Below are positions 13,657 to 25,593 of a stretch of DNA of 64,000 bases, piece by piece. The first letter of the stretch is position 1. The number at the start of each line of letters is the position of its first letter. Source of the stretch: Clavelina lepadiformis (lineage: Eukaryota > Chordata > Ascidiacea > Aplousobranchia > Clavelinidae). Where the stretch lies: NCBI RefSeq assembly GCF_947623445.1, contig NC_135243.1:16556501-16620500 (forward strand). The letters are read 5' to 3'. Both the position numbers and the translations under genes were made by a program. The notes beneath the pieces are model-generated. The model was not told the DNA's origin, searched no databases, and worked only from the letters and a program-made list of their open reading frames with translations.

Positions 13657-14828
13657 TCAACAAGCTTCAAACTGAATTGTATTTTCTCTACTGCATGCAC
13701 ATTTCCTTGTCTTTTTGAAAGACATCCCCTGATATTCATTGCTGGTATATTGGATGGCGATAAATAAATACCTTGCTAGGCTTGCTTCTAAGCACTGTTG
13801 TAAAAGTAAAAACTTAAAGAAATGAAATAACGATTTTCCCCTTTGTTGTTTATTGTTGTTTACACATGTCAAACTTTATCCTCATTTGCCTTTACAGTAT
13901 ATGAAATGTACGAGCTGCCTCATTCAACACTTCCATTAGCTGTAAGCTTTGTAAAAAATGCAGTGTTACTGTTGTTGAATTTCTGAAATAATAAAAACAA
14001 GTGCGCATGAATAACCAGCATACCAAAACGACTTATAAAACGTGATGAACAGAGCTGCTTTATTTAACTGGGTTACTCAGATTTACTCCCCAGTACTTAG
14101 ATGTCCTGTACTTATTCCATATTCCAATTCAAACTGCAAAATCAGTACTTGAAAATTGAACTGCTCTTTCAGTAGTATTGACGTCTTGTCCTGTCACCAA
14201 TAACATTTTATTGTTGACAGAAATTTAGCACCGGTACTGTACCACATTTGAAGAACACGTAAAAATAAACGTACATGATCAAAATTAGATATTTATTACA
14301 GTACACTGTCATTAAAGTGAATTTACCTACATACAAAAGATTGTACAATATCCACCAACCCTAACAGACGAAAGTTAACAAATATTTTCAATATAACGTT
14401 CCACCTATACAATGTACAACAAAATCAACAATCCTGTGCACACATACACTCAAGCCTGAGGTCTGTTTCGGATACAGTGCAAAGAAAAATATTCATGTAA
14501 GACAAGGATTGGGCTTTTGGGTTATTTAAAAAGAAACTGGTGAGAATAATGTGAAGTAACAAACCACGGGCCTTTGACAAAATCTGTGATGCAGTAGTAG
14601 GGATTTGGACAGATGTGTAAAACAATTAGTGTAGTGATAGCAGACAAAGTATACAATGTAATCAGCCAATCGCCATGCTTAATTACAAACTTTGATTTAC
14701 TCTTTGCCAGTCCTTGCTCTGGTACTGTGATTTATCTAACTGATATCAATGGAGGATACAATGAATTTTAAGTTTTGAAAAACAATTGCATATTTGTATG
14801 AAAAATCATACAACACATTCACTTAAAA
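13657..14828. other. Intergenic between convergent 3' ends
   Basis: Tail-to-tail spacer between the PHKB stop and the ATMIN stop. It should contain both 3' UTRs. AATAAA-like words for PHKB occur near 13762 and 13988. No open frame or RNA gene that I can support. Confidence 0.5.
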
Positions 14829-17800
14829 CTAATCAGTTTTTGCATCTAGGATCTCTGCAAGAAGATCAGTATCTGGTGTTTGTGTATATGAATGAGCCAA
14901 TTCACCATCAGACCATGGTGAAAACAAGAAGTCAGTTTGTGTTTCAGTATTGTTCAATAAAATATCTAAGGTTGACATTTCAGCATCACACATGGTGAGG
15001 GTTGGTAGTATGTTGTCTTGTTGGACGGTCTGTGTTTCAACGTTTGAAAGGTTTATCTGCAGATCAGTTTGTGTTTCAATGTGTGTAAAAACACTTGAGG
15101 CATCTTGTTCTTGAAAACCGAGATCACTAATATGTGTTCTGTTAACAGCAAGTTGGTGGTTATTTTTGCTATGGTGAAGTGAAGAGTCTGTTACATCTGA
15201 AATAGGATGATCGACGTTATACGTTTGAGTTGCTGTTGATTCTAGCATCATCCTCTCAACATCCTGGATACTGAACCAGGACAAGTCGTCACCCGCTTGC
15301 TCCGTTTGAGTAAGTATATTCCGATGATCATTGGAACTTATTAAGCCTTGATTTTGTTTGTCAGTTATCAGAACAAGTTCCTTTTGGACATTATCATTTT
15401 CAATAAGACCTGAGGAACATTGCACACCAATTGTCCTAGTTTCAGGAACTAGTTTGATCACTTGAGACCTACTGCTCGGCTTAACCAGAACAAGTGTTCC
15501 ATTGGGCTGGTCAGCTTTGAAAGAAGTTACAATGATTCTACGAGACTTTGGTGCAAGCACAGGTCGATTTTTCTTCCATATCTTTGGTAATTCAGGCTTC
15601 ATTGCCATGGGTACCTGGTATTTGAGACTTTGTGATTTTACTCTCTTTACCAGTTTATGTTTTGGTTCAAGGATGAATCTGTATGATGAAATACAATATA
15701 TAAGTTCACACAGTTTAAGCAGAGTTACAAAAACCATCTATTTTCACTTTATGTTTTATCTAAAATAATAAAATGGAACTTTACTTTACAATTCAACTGG
15801 GACAACATTTAATACCACACATGATACCGTGTATATATATATAACTGATAAATGCGCATGTACTTCAATGACTCCGGTAGTTTATGATTTTGCCTCTTGA
15901 TATGATCTTGAAGGCCTCTTTTTGTTGTGTATGCAACATTACACGAGCAAACATATTTTATTCCACAATCCTTTTCATGAATGTTACGTCTGTGTTTTGA
16001 CCTGAATTTTTTTTCACATTGCCCACATTTGAAATTCTCTAATCCATGAACCAATTTGTAATGCTATAAAAGTATTGCATGTAACATTTACTAGCAAAAA
16101 TAAATCAGCTTTGTAAAGCTTCAAACATTAAAAAGACCTCTTGCATAACTTTTCTGCTTTTATCAGAAGTTTAAATATTATTTTTAAGTATCAAACAGTT
16201 CGAAAAAATTGGCAAAAAGTAAAACATAAGTAAAAACATTAAAATTCTTACAAAAATAAAAAGCGGTTGTATCTAGCTATTTTATTTAAGTTATAGATCT
16301 ACTTTGTATTGCACCAACATTTCTATGAATGTAACGTGTAGGTGTAACTTATATGTATGACACTGGACAATACAATGAAAGATAAAATATTATGCAACAA
16401 AGACACACTAACCTGCTTAATTCCTTTTAGTGTAAAAAACGGTTCGTCTGAGTCAAATCCATGTATACATTCTTTCACTGGACAAAAATAAACTCTTTGA
16501 AGAGTGGCACCCTCCTGTAAACGATGTTTAAAATCATTTTTTATTTCTTTTTTTCAAAAAGGTATTTATGTTATATTGCATTCGACCTATTTAACCCATA
16601 AAAACTTAAGGATAACGTTACTACCTATATATATAATATGCATGTGAAGCAGAGCTGCTTTACTCAAGTAAAGTACTTGAAATGAGTACTACTCAAGTCT
16701 TGTGTCAGTAGTTGCTTCCTTTGTATTGTCATAATCTGATTAACAGTTTTTAAATGGTAAAAGCAATTTTTTTTACATTTAAAAAGAAAGGAGTCTGCAA
16801 ATGTATTTGAAATATAAATGCATTTGCTCCCAGGCATTAGAAAAGGTTCAGATGCATGGCAGTAGACGACTTTAGATGATGTCAAGATGTGTGAGAAACC
16901 ATACCAATTTAACCAAAGTGGCTCAGCTAGTAATTAAGAATTTTCAAACCTGTAATTAGTTGCATTGACACCCCATAGTGAAAAATGTGGCATCTGCACA
17001 CACAAGATTCATTAACGTGGATGTTGACCTTTTTTTATCTTCATGCCAATTTATAACAAGCAAGAAAAAGTTGATTGTTTGAATAACAACTTATAAAAAA
17101 TGAACCAAGAATCGAAGCTTTAAGTTCACTGTTACGCTAAAGTGCTTTTGCATGCACAGTTTATCATCTAAAACTACCATGCTTCCAATTGGGTTGACAA
17201 CTGGAGCAGAACTGAACTGATCTTAACAGTTACACAAAACATTAGCAATACAGAACATATATAGATCATCTCTTTCATGTTTTGTCAATGATGCAGAAAT
17301 GTAAATGATTAAGAAGCAGCATTATATTTATTAAGAAGTTTTAGTTAAAAGTTATTTTATTAAATGGTGCAATGGTACATGCAAGGGTAGACTTTGGAAG
17401 ATGCATACATTAAATTATGTTTGTAAAAACATGAACATCAATTATGAAACTCATATTGGTTTGTAATTTCATGAATATGTTTTGATTATAATTCAATCCT
17501 ATTATCAACATTTTTTTTCATGTTCAAATCAATGGCATAATTTGGTTTATTTAAACAGCATAAAATCAATTTATTGGTCATACTACTAGATTAGAAGTAA
17601 CCTCAGAGTTTATATAATGATTTATACTTAATACACTTTTAACAATGATAGAGATCTGATGGTCCATTGAGGAAAATTTAACAAGTTACATAAATTTAAC
17701 AAAAAAACGACATGAACGTACAGACGTAGCAATATTAAAAAACTAGCCCTATCCAAGTTTAACACAAATAATGGTCTAATATGTGATACAACTTACTGTT

Positions 17801-17931
17801 TTGTGAGATTTTGACATGTGCATATGTAATGCAGGTGAGCCTTTAAACTTCCTACTGCATATGGCGCATTCTTCAATGGCAGTTGAAGCAGGTTCACTCA
17901 GTTCAGAAACAGATGGAAATATCTTTATCAT
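14829..17931 (-). CDS. ATMIN: ATM interactor / ASCIZ zinc-finger protein
   Basis: Transcription factor known to drive dynein light chain DYNLL1 (LC8) expression and to be shut off by LC8 binding. Four exons on the minus strand: 17931-17797, 16514-16413, 16063-15864, 15678-14829. 1287 nt = 428 aa, nearer the short insect ASCIZ than the vertebrate protein. C2H2 fingers: CAICSRKFKG (residues about 22-42), YFCPVKECIHGF (about 54 on), FKCGQCEKKFRSKHR and YVCSCNVAYTTKRG, ending near residue 145; the CxC spacing of the last finger is typical of ATMIN. The C-terminal half (exon 4) is Ser/Thr/Gln/Asp-rich and carries six TQT motifs: LTQTEQ, ATQTYN, ETQTDL, ETQTVQ, ETQTDF, YTQTPD. These are the LC8-binding sites of the family. 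The start ATG at 17931 gives MIKIFPS; an upstream non-coding exon is possible. Intron 1 is 1.3 kb. Confidence 0.92.
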
Positions 17932-18663
17932 TTTTGCACTTCACAACTTACTTTGCCTTACAACTTTCACATCATCTACACAAACTGGAACATTCTATTG
18001 CTAGCCTACGTCAAAAAAACAACTGTGCCTGTTTATGCCTTGCGCAAAACTGCATAAGCCAACACAGAATGTGAAAGTTGTGGGGATAAGCAAGATAAGC
18101 ATTTTTCAAGATCAAATCACTTCTTGATTGTGGGTTTTCCCCTTGTTGTTTCCTGGTTTATCGGCCATTGAAGAAATTCTTTCTCGTCGCTAGTTGACGC
18201 TCTTATATTTGCAGTTGAAAACGAAAATTGTAATGCCTTAGTAAGTTAGTAGGCTACTATCTACCTTGGTTCTTGCCGGTTTACATATTTGACTTTGTTT
18301 ATTGCTCCAATCACGCTGTTCTGCTGTGCTGGCCAAGTTTCCTTTTTCTTCAAGAAAGTCCACTCATGATTCCAAAATGTCCTAGTGTAAGTAGGTCTTG
18401 TGTAACTGTGTGACGATTACGTCACGAGTCACGAGTTGTTTTCGAGATGTTTGGAATTTAATTTGGGATCTTGTAATTCAGTTGTTTACCAGACTTGAGT
18501 TTTCCCTAATGACGTCAGATAAATTTCCTCGATTGAACTAGTTTGCCACATATATATACTGTTGTAATGTTTACGATCTTCCCTTTTACCGTTTCACGTG
18601 TTACTGAGCGCGATGTAACATTCAGCAAGATTTGCCCAAAGGCAAAAGCCTTTGTGTTATAAT
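17932..18663. other. ATMIN upstream region
   Basis: Upstream of the ATMIN start codon, with no gene seen. It likely holds the promoter and any 5' UTR exon. An imperfect inverted repeat (TTACAACTTTCACAT near 17955 and ATGTGAAAGTTGTG near 18069) suggests a small foldback element. GACGTCA-like CRE words occur near 18512. Confidence 0.4.
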
Positions 18664-19658
18664 TAGGGCCATTTTTATTTTGACCTAAAAAAAAAATTTT
18701 TTGACTTTATTTTTATCAAATTTTAACTTTATTTTGACCTAACGAAATTGCTTATTTGTAGAGGCCACAGTTCTTCCTCCAGTTACCCAAACATAATATT
18801 TTGTCGATTTCAGACCCAAACGTAATATTTTGTCGAAAAGTCAAGGTGTTATATTGATTATAAAAAGTGCGTCGTGTTCTTTGGCGATAGATTTAGGTAC
18901 CTTGTTTTATTTTGTCCTTGTGAAAAGGGCACTTTGCCTCGATTTTCTCCGCATGGTAAATTCTAATAAACAGCAAATTAAACAGGGAATGCTTGTTGTT
19001 ACTTCAATCCAGCTTGATGGTGTTTACTTTTCCTGTGGCCTTCAACAAAATACTTTTTATCGCACTTCACTATAACCTCGCAAAAATTGCACCTTAAATC
19101 ACCCCCGGGAGTTGCAATTCATCAGAAAAATCTCGACAAATCTGTCTAACTTTTGCTGAAGACGATTTAGCTTGCTTAGGCATTTTTGTATTAAAGAATG
19201 TCAGTAGGCTATTCCTAAAATTCAAACTGTTAATCTTCGAAAAGACCACGTTTATGAAGAGGAAGTGTTTTGTAAGAGTTATTTAAATACGTAACAATGA
19301 ATAAACAATGGACAATTTGCGATAAAAGTTACTGCTGATCCAAGTGGGCATCGTGACTTATTTCCTGCTTTTATGGGTTAATATGGTTTAATTGTGTCGC
19401 AGTTCCTAATTTACAATGCTTCCACGAGGATTTTTACAAGAATTACTCTCAAGAAACACAAAAACTTTGTAAAAAGCCATATTTTGACAAATTTTGACTT
19501 TATTGAAAATTTTGACTTTATTGTAAATTTTGACTTTATTTTGACCTATTAACTTCTTAGAAACAATCCCCTAGGTGCTGAAAACAACTTTATTCTATGA
19601 TTCGTGGTCAGACGAGGTCCTTAAAAATTTTTGACTTTATTGACTTTTGCGGGCCCTA
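18664..19658. mobile_element. hAT-type non-autonomous transposon, about 1 kb
   Basis: The termini are TAGGGCC at the left and GGGCCCTA at the right, and the element is flanked by a perfect 8-bp target duplication GTTATAAT (18656-18663 and 19659-19666). The 8-bp duplication and short terminal repeats define the hAT superfamily. Both subterminal zones carry several copies of TTTTGACTTTATT, the kind of repeated motif a hAT transposase binds. The only open frame of note (about 18830-19075) shows no transposase similarity, so this is a non-autonomous copy. Confidence 0.85.
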
Positions 19659-20778
19659 GTTATAATAAATAAAATGGGAACTTTATAATTTAGTAATTTG
19701 TATAGACAGAATCAAGCAACTAACAGCATTGTCACGCAATTTGAGAAATGAAAACTCATATCATCGAAGCAGAAGTAAAACAAGTTATCAACCAACTATC
19801 GTCCTCGCTCATATTCAAACAATTACCGCCAACATATGCGGTCTTTATGACAGATGAGTTTATTGTGTAATACTTCACAAGTAGTGCACAAGCGAACTAA
19901 AATTTGTCATAACTGACACGTTTTTTGTAAGAAAAAAATTCTCCACAAAAAACTGCAGAAACTTCTTCTAGAAAACCTAAGAAATTCTAGTACAATAGCT
20001 TGCCCTGTGTATAACGAGCTAATTTACAGTTTGGAACCTTTCTCGTTTGTTACTTGAGCAATCGGTTGTTTGTTGTATTGGTTATAAATTTGACAGCATG
20101 TATGAAATTGTATAAGATTATGTTCAAAACTTTGCTGCAAAGACCAATTCTTTACTTATACCTAAAGATACTGTACAAAATTTAGAAAAAAGTTGCTAAG
20201 TTAGTAATTGATTCCCTTAGATTTATTTACAAAAATACTCCCCAAAACTAATTGAAATCGATGTGAAGTGCGAAAAACTCTTTTGCTGTGTGTCTGCGCA
20301 ATAGATTATTATTAGAAATTAGCAACGTTTACAGTGGAATTTCGTGATTAAAATAAAATAAGCACGATTGGATGGGCTTATATAACGTTGATAGCGTTTA
20401 AATAGGCATAAAAATTAATGTGCAATAAAAAATTCATCGAATTATTCATTCTACTTATTACCATATAAACTGAAACCCGAAATGACGTGAGTTCCATCAC
20501 GTAAGTATCACAAACGCAGGTTTTCTTTTACATTTGAGAAAATCCCTACTACGAGCCATAACGATAAATTTTGTTCACATTCCATCTGTCATTTAAAACC
20601 TTTGTTCAACGAACTTGTTTAAAGAAAGCTTTTTGCACTCAGCACCTGATCGCGAAATGTTTGTCAGTTTTGCGCACGAATCAAGCGTTTTTCTGTGAGT
20701 AAACGTGTTTTACTCTTCATTACTCATGCAACTTATTCACTTATAGGATTTAGCATAAGCTATAGACATTGTGTTTCC
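19659..20778. other. Intergenic, nothing recognised
   Basis: AT-rich spacer between the hAT element and the left duplication boundary. No exon, RNA gene or clear repeat supported. Confidence 0.45.
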
Positions 20779-20891
20779 AAATTTTTTCATCACTGGTAGA
20801 CTAATAAGTAATCTCAAGTATGTCTTTATGTTGCATTAGCCTATATTTTATGTGGAAATAGATCGAAGGTGTTTTGTCCATTCACGAACTG
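20779..20891 (+). pseudogene. Fragment of an SLC30A1-like intron and exon at duplication junction
   Basis: 113 bp nearly identical to the end of intron 5 and the first 26 bases of exon 6 of the zinc transporter gene (compare 27284-27391). It includes the acceptor and ATCGAAGGTGTTTTGTCCAT. Homology stops at CACGAACTG, where the sequence switches directly into the left start of the duplicated segment (TTTTGACCTAAAATC). It codes for nothing by itself and marks a rearrangement breakpoint. Confidence 0.8.
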
Positions 20892-21326
20892 TTTTGACCT
20901 AAAATCTTTGTTTCAAGAATCTTTTTCGAATGTATGTCATAAAATACTTCCATTCTAATATTGTACGTTATGGTAATGTTCTGCAAAGCCTGCCAAGTTT
21001 AAATGTTATTATTTAAATCGACCAGTCTTTCACGATGACCAGAATTTCACGCCTGTTAACTGCTACATGTTTCTGCGTCTTCCGACAACAAATATATAAT
21101 TAGCTTATTCACTTAAAGTTACTTAAAGGCATGATCAATTTCATAAAGTCGTGATAGGTTATTCTGCAATCCTACAGCTATTGCCGAGGCACGCTATTGT
21201 TAATTGCATTTAACTTTGCAGCAATATTTTTTACAATTTGACAGCAGGAAAGTGGAAAGTACAACTTGAAAGTGGAAAGTTGAAACTTCCCCAATCATAC
21301 AGGTAACTACAAACATCAGCCTAAAG

Positions 21327-21643
21327 CAGGGGCGGGCAACTTTTTTGGCCGGCGGGCCTGATATGAGAAAATAAACTACTTGACGGGCCGGATTCCTGAA
21401 TCGATACATTAACCGTGTATTTATCCACCTATGCAAGGAATAAATCGTATTTAATGTAAACTTTAAGTTTTAAGCATAGAGACCAAAAACAGTATTTAAT
21501 GAATTTATTAACAAATAATGTACTTCAATAGCTGCTGAAGTCAAAACTGAACTGCTAAACTGAACTGCTGAACTGTCTGCGGGCCGCCCAAAACCCCGTC
21601 GCGGGCCGGGTCCGGCCCGCGGGCCGTATGTTGCCCACCCCTG
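21327..21643. mobile_element. hAT MITE, 317 bp
   Basis: GC-rich element in AT-rich surroundings. The ends are CAGGGGCGGGCAAC and GTTGCCCACCCCTG, with GGCCGGCGGGCC-like subterminal words. It is flanked by a perfect 8-bp target duplication GCCTAAAG (21319-21326, 21644-21651). Copy B has no insertion at the matching place (near 41031-41050), so this arrived after the duplication or was never in B. It codes for nothing. Confidence 0.92.
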
Positions 21644-22389
21644 GCCTAAAGCTTTTATTAAACTTAATTTATTGACGACAAAAAACGGCATACAACAACT
21701 TTGTCGGTCGGGCACCAAATCCAGGCTAAACTGTATTTTTGTGTAATTCTGTGTATTTTTACAAGCTTATTCTACAGGGATTCAAACAGTGCTGGGTTTC
21801 ATGACTAGGGGAGGGCAAAATGAGGTGCTCTTAAACGTGTTCAACAAACATGATACATTGCCTCAACGTGAAATGCTAAAATCGTCTAAAACGTACAACA
21901 CATTTTACAATAAAAACAATAAAAGACGTTGACAATAAAATGACCTTTATATTGAAGTACCTTTAACGTAACCATGTAAATGTGATAAGTGTACATGTAT
22001 TAGTTCAAACTTTAGTTACAAAAGAAAAAGTTGTTTTACGAGATTGCTTTTTGAATTTATTGCAGACTAAACTTTAAAGTTCATTGCAAACGATGGCTTC
22101 GTGTCAATGCAGCGAGCATCAAAGTAAACCATCGTATTACAGTAAGTATCAAAAATTGTGAAGTATAAGGAGTTTTTAATACATAGCAAAAACAGGATTC
22201 ATAGCAATAAAATAGCAACTTAAATTAAATAAATTCTCACAAAAAGTTGTCATAGCTTTAAAAATAAAACAATACGATGCATCTATATTTCCAGTTATGA
22301 GATGTTTAAAGAAAGTAATTTCTATAAGTTTAACAAAAAATGTTTATTTCACTGTTAAGCCAAACCGCCATCTTTTATTTATTTTGGCC

Positions 22390-22595
22390 AGTATAAATTC
22401 ATTGTAGAGTATTAGGGCCAAGAGAAAACCTGCCACTACTGCGCAGAATCATGGCACTTGGTAAAAGATTGCCCTCACAAAAGACGAAAACAAGAAGTGG
22501 TTAACGAATCGTGGGACAAGATTTCTGGAAATAGACGCAGTACAAGCCGAGTAACTTTCCGGAAATTAAATAGGGACGCAGAGCCAGAACTATAG
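22390..22595 (+). pseudogene. Broken zinc-knuckle (CCHC) fragment, copy A
   Basis: Encodes CHYCAESWHLVKDC (22431-22472), a CCHC zinc knuckle with C-x2-C-x4-H-x4-C spacing, followed by a basic stretch. This context (EGQEK before the knuckle, DCP after) is common in ORF1/Gag-like proteins of retroelements, so I treat it as an old element fragment. This copy is broken and short. Confidence 0.5.
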
Positions 22596-25229
22596 TCATC
22601 TTCTAAGGAAATTTTTCAGGTCTGCCAAACTTGACTGATGCAAGAAGCACAAATCGCCATTCAACACCCAAGAATAGAAATCGTTTGGGCTATAAACATA
22701 CAAACATAATATTGCTTGTGCTCAGGTGATGATCAGCGTACCGTTCAGCCTGTAGACAAATGAAGCTAATGCAAAATCAATATAAAAATAAACAAGCAAA
22801 GAATTGTAAAACTGAAGTTAATTTGCTGAATATCATATTATTGCTCAAGGTCTGGAGCATAGGAATTACAGAGCATAGGAACAATTTTTACCGACTAAAT
22901 CGTGAAGAGCGTCACACAAAGCGTCTAAATGAGCTTTTGCTTCTGAGAGTTTATTCGCCACGGAATTTCTTTGTTCAGCAAATTTGTGAAATTTTCGATT
23001 TTTTGCCCTACAACTCAAAGAAAAGAAGTTGACAAACCGACAGAATATAGTACCCGGATCCATAGTTATCTAACCAGCAACATACAACTGTTTGCAAATA
23101 AGCGCTAAATCCAACGTTTTGTCCCAAGGAATATATGTGGTGCAATCGTTACTGACTACTGACTAGGAAAAGTGCATGCTTCTTTTGCGTAATTGAGTCG
23201 AATGAGCCTGTCACGTGTTGGAAGTATTGATGCCATCAAAATGATGTCATTGGCTTGTACAAGTACCCAATCAATGTTTACCTTTTTGACTGACATGCTT
23301 GCTTTATGATTAACCAACTTTACAAAGTGAACCGAGTGAAACGCAAAACAAGTTGAGCGGCAATAACAAATTTTCAAACATTTTTAACCTCACGCTATAG
23401 ATAGCTTTTGCACCCGTTACTACACATTTTACTTTGCTCTGGTTTCAGTGCAGTGTGCAAAGCATCTGGTTTATTTCTTTTACTTTTCATATTGTGCTCA
23501 GTCAGAGAATAAAACATGAAACGCGTTGACGGCAAACAAAAAACTGTTCTGTTTGCTTTATTGGGAGTGGTGAATGCAATTTGTTATAACCTATAATGCG
23601 AAGCTTCCAGGGATAATTGATTGTGATTAAGCCGAGAGCTAACTATAGCAGGAAAGTTTTGCATATAGATGGTCCGAGGCTATGCTATAAAAGAAATATT
23701 TAGACAGTATATGAATTTGTACCATACAAAATTTGTTTCTTGGTTAATGTAGAGGGCCTCAAAACTTGACACCGGAAATTAAATTTTTTGATACTGTAAA
23801 AATGCAAGAAGGAAACAAGCAATTGAGTTGGAAAAACTTGCAAAGAAACTGCGTTTTACAACTTTCGAAAACTCTTGGTTGGTTACGAAATTCTGTTATC
23901 GTCTTCTATGAACACGTTTACACCAAATTTGAAATCAAAAATCTCTTATTGAACGCAAGTAAGTTTGTTAATCGAATATAGAAGAAAATGAGCCTTAATT
24001 TTTGACGAAGCACGAAATAAAAACGTTTTAAAGAAATATGCATTAAACTCGAGTTAATAGCATGGACTTTTTGGAAAAATATTGCCTTGTCCTGTTGACA
24101 CTATAAATGTGAACACGTCTATACAATGAGCCCATAAAATAAAAGCAAAATAAGATTATTGGTATAAATATTGAACGCAAGACAAATAAATCGCATCAAT
24201 GTTTATTATATAACTTAATCGTGGCTAAACAATGTCGTAGACCCTCTTCCATGCAACTGCGTATCAAATCGTGACAATACCACAAACAAGTGCAGTTTGC
24301 AAAATTGCTTCCTGTTAAAAGAAACTGAAATTATAAAAGCAATACACACGAAAATGATCTAATATCGGATGCTAGCAAGATTTTCATTGGAATAATTAAT
24401 TTGACTTTCTGAATACGTTCACAAAAACACATTTTTCCAGACGTTTAAATATTTTTACAAAATCAATGATGTGTCATGTATGAGAAATAGGCTAAATTGG
24501 CTAGTAAATAGTCCGTTGATGAACAATGTAAACATTACTGTGTAAACCTAGTAAATCTGTAGGCTAATTCAGTAAACTGGTTGGTATTGTTAAGTTTTGA
24601 AAAATAGAGCTGAAATTGAAATTTTAAGGAGGAAAGTAACTTGTTTGTGTACGATAAACCTGTCAATATTATCTCTTGTTTGATGTGGACACGTGGTTGC
24701 GCTAAAAGATTTACACAAATCAAAAGTTGAAAAATTGAAACCGATAATCGTTTTCTTTGTTCCTGATTCTTCAAACAAATTAGCCTTTGTTTCCCGATAG
24801 GCATTGACATACAGTACACTATGAATAAATTCTTATAATATTGCGGATTTTGCAAAACATTTTTCTGCTCAAACGGAGAAACATGCAATAGCCTATACAC
24901 AACGTTGGCTATTTACAATAACGATGACAACTGGAGCACAAACTGTAACGTTGGCCAAATTGTTACGTGTTCACACCATGTTAATCACATGACGTAAGCG
25001 TTTTATAACAAAAGCAAAAATTAAAAAATATCGTCAACGGAATAAGTTTTAATAGGTCTAAATAATTCCATCCAAAAGTTTACGTATCTTTGCTACAGTT
25101 TAACTAGAGTGTATAAGCTCCTGACCTAGAACTATGCTCTAGCTATAAGATCTGTGTGTATTTGTGTAGTTTTCGGATGACCTACACCAGACGTCTTAAG
25201 ACGTCATTCATGCTTGATCCAAAGCATCG

Positions 25230-25593
25230 ACGTCATATATAGAGTGTACATTGTGACGTTACAGTTGCCAGAACGTATAACGTAATTATGTACATAATAT
25301 GTATAATAATTAGCGGCAAATTTGCGTTTTTGTGATAGTTTGATATAATTGAAAATTTATAATAATTGCTTAAGAGCGGCGAAAATTGAAAAATATTAAC
25401 CACTTAATCCAATTAAAAACGTTTTGTTAGCGGTAACTACTGAAAATGTTTCTTTGTTATAAACTCAACTTAGGAGCAACGGTCAACTCAAGCTTATGGT
25501 CAACTTGTTTTGGTTCTTGTCCCACACGATAAAGAATTTTGTATTTTTGCAGATTTTTTTAAACTTAGAAGTATAATATCCAACTTAAGAAAA
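25230..25593 (+). promoter_or_regulatory. Putative promoter/5' UTR of SLC30A1-like copy A
   Basis: A GACGTCATATATAG string (25229-25242) combines a CRE-like core and a TATA-like word about 350 bp upstream of the start codon and is conserved in copy B (44611-44625). TTTTTGCAG just before 25551 could be the acceptor of a 5' UTR intron. Position and word matches only. Confidence 0.35.

Noticed and set aside
16640-16700. ACTCAAGTAAAGTACTTGAAATGAGTACT palindrome-like run in ATMIN intron 2
   Set aside because: Too short and without clear ends or target duplication to call a mobile element.
18660-19560. Regularly recurring TTTTGACTTTATT words, considered as a tandem or CRISPR-like array
   Set aside because: Spacing is irregular and the words lie near hAT ends with an 8-bp target duplication; they are subterminal transposon repeats.
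22866-23063. Minus-strand ORF with coiled-coil look, present in both duplicate segments (also about 42230-42400)
   Set aside because: Nearly all differences between the copies change the amino acid, so there is no sign of coding constraint; similarity reflects the duplication only.
23766-23981. Plus-strand ORF of 71 codons with partner near 43141
   Set aside because: Frame differs between the copies because of a 20-base tandem repeat in copy B near 43240; no domain and no splice context.
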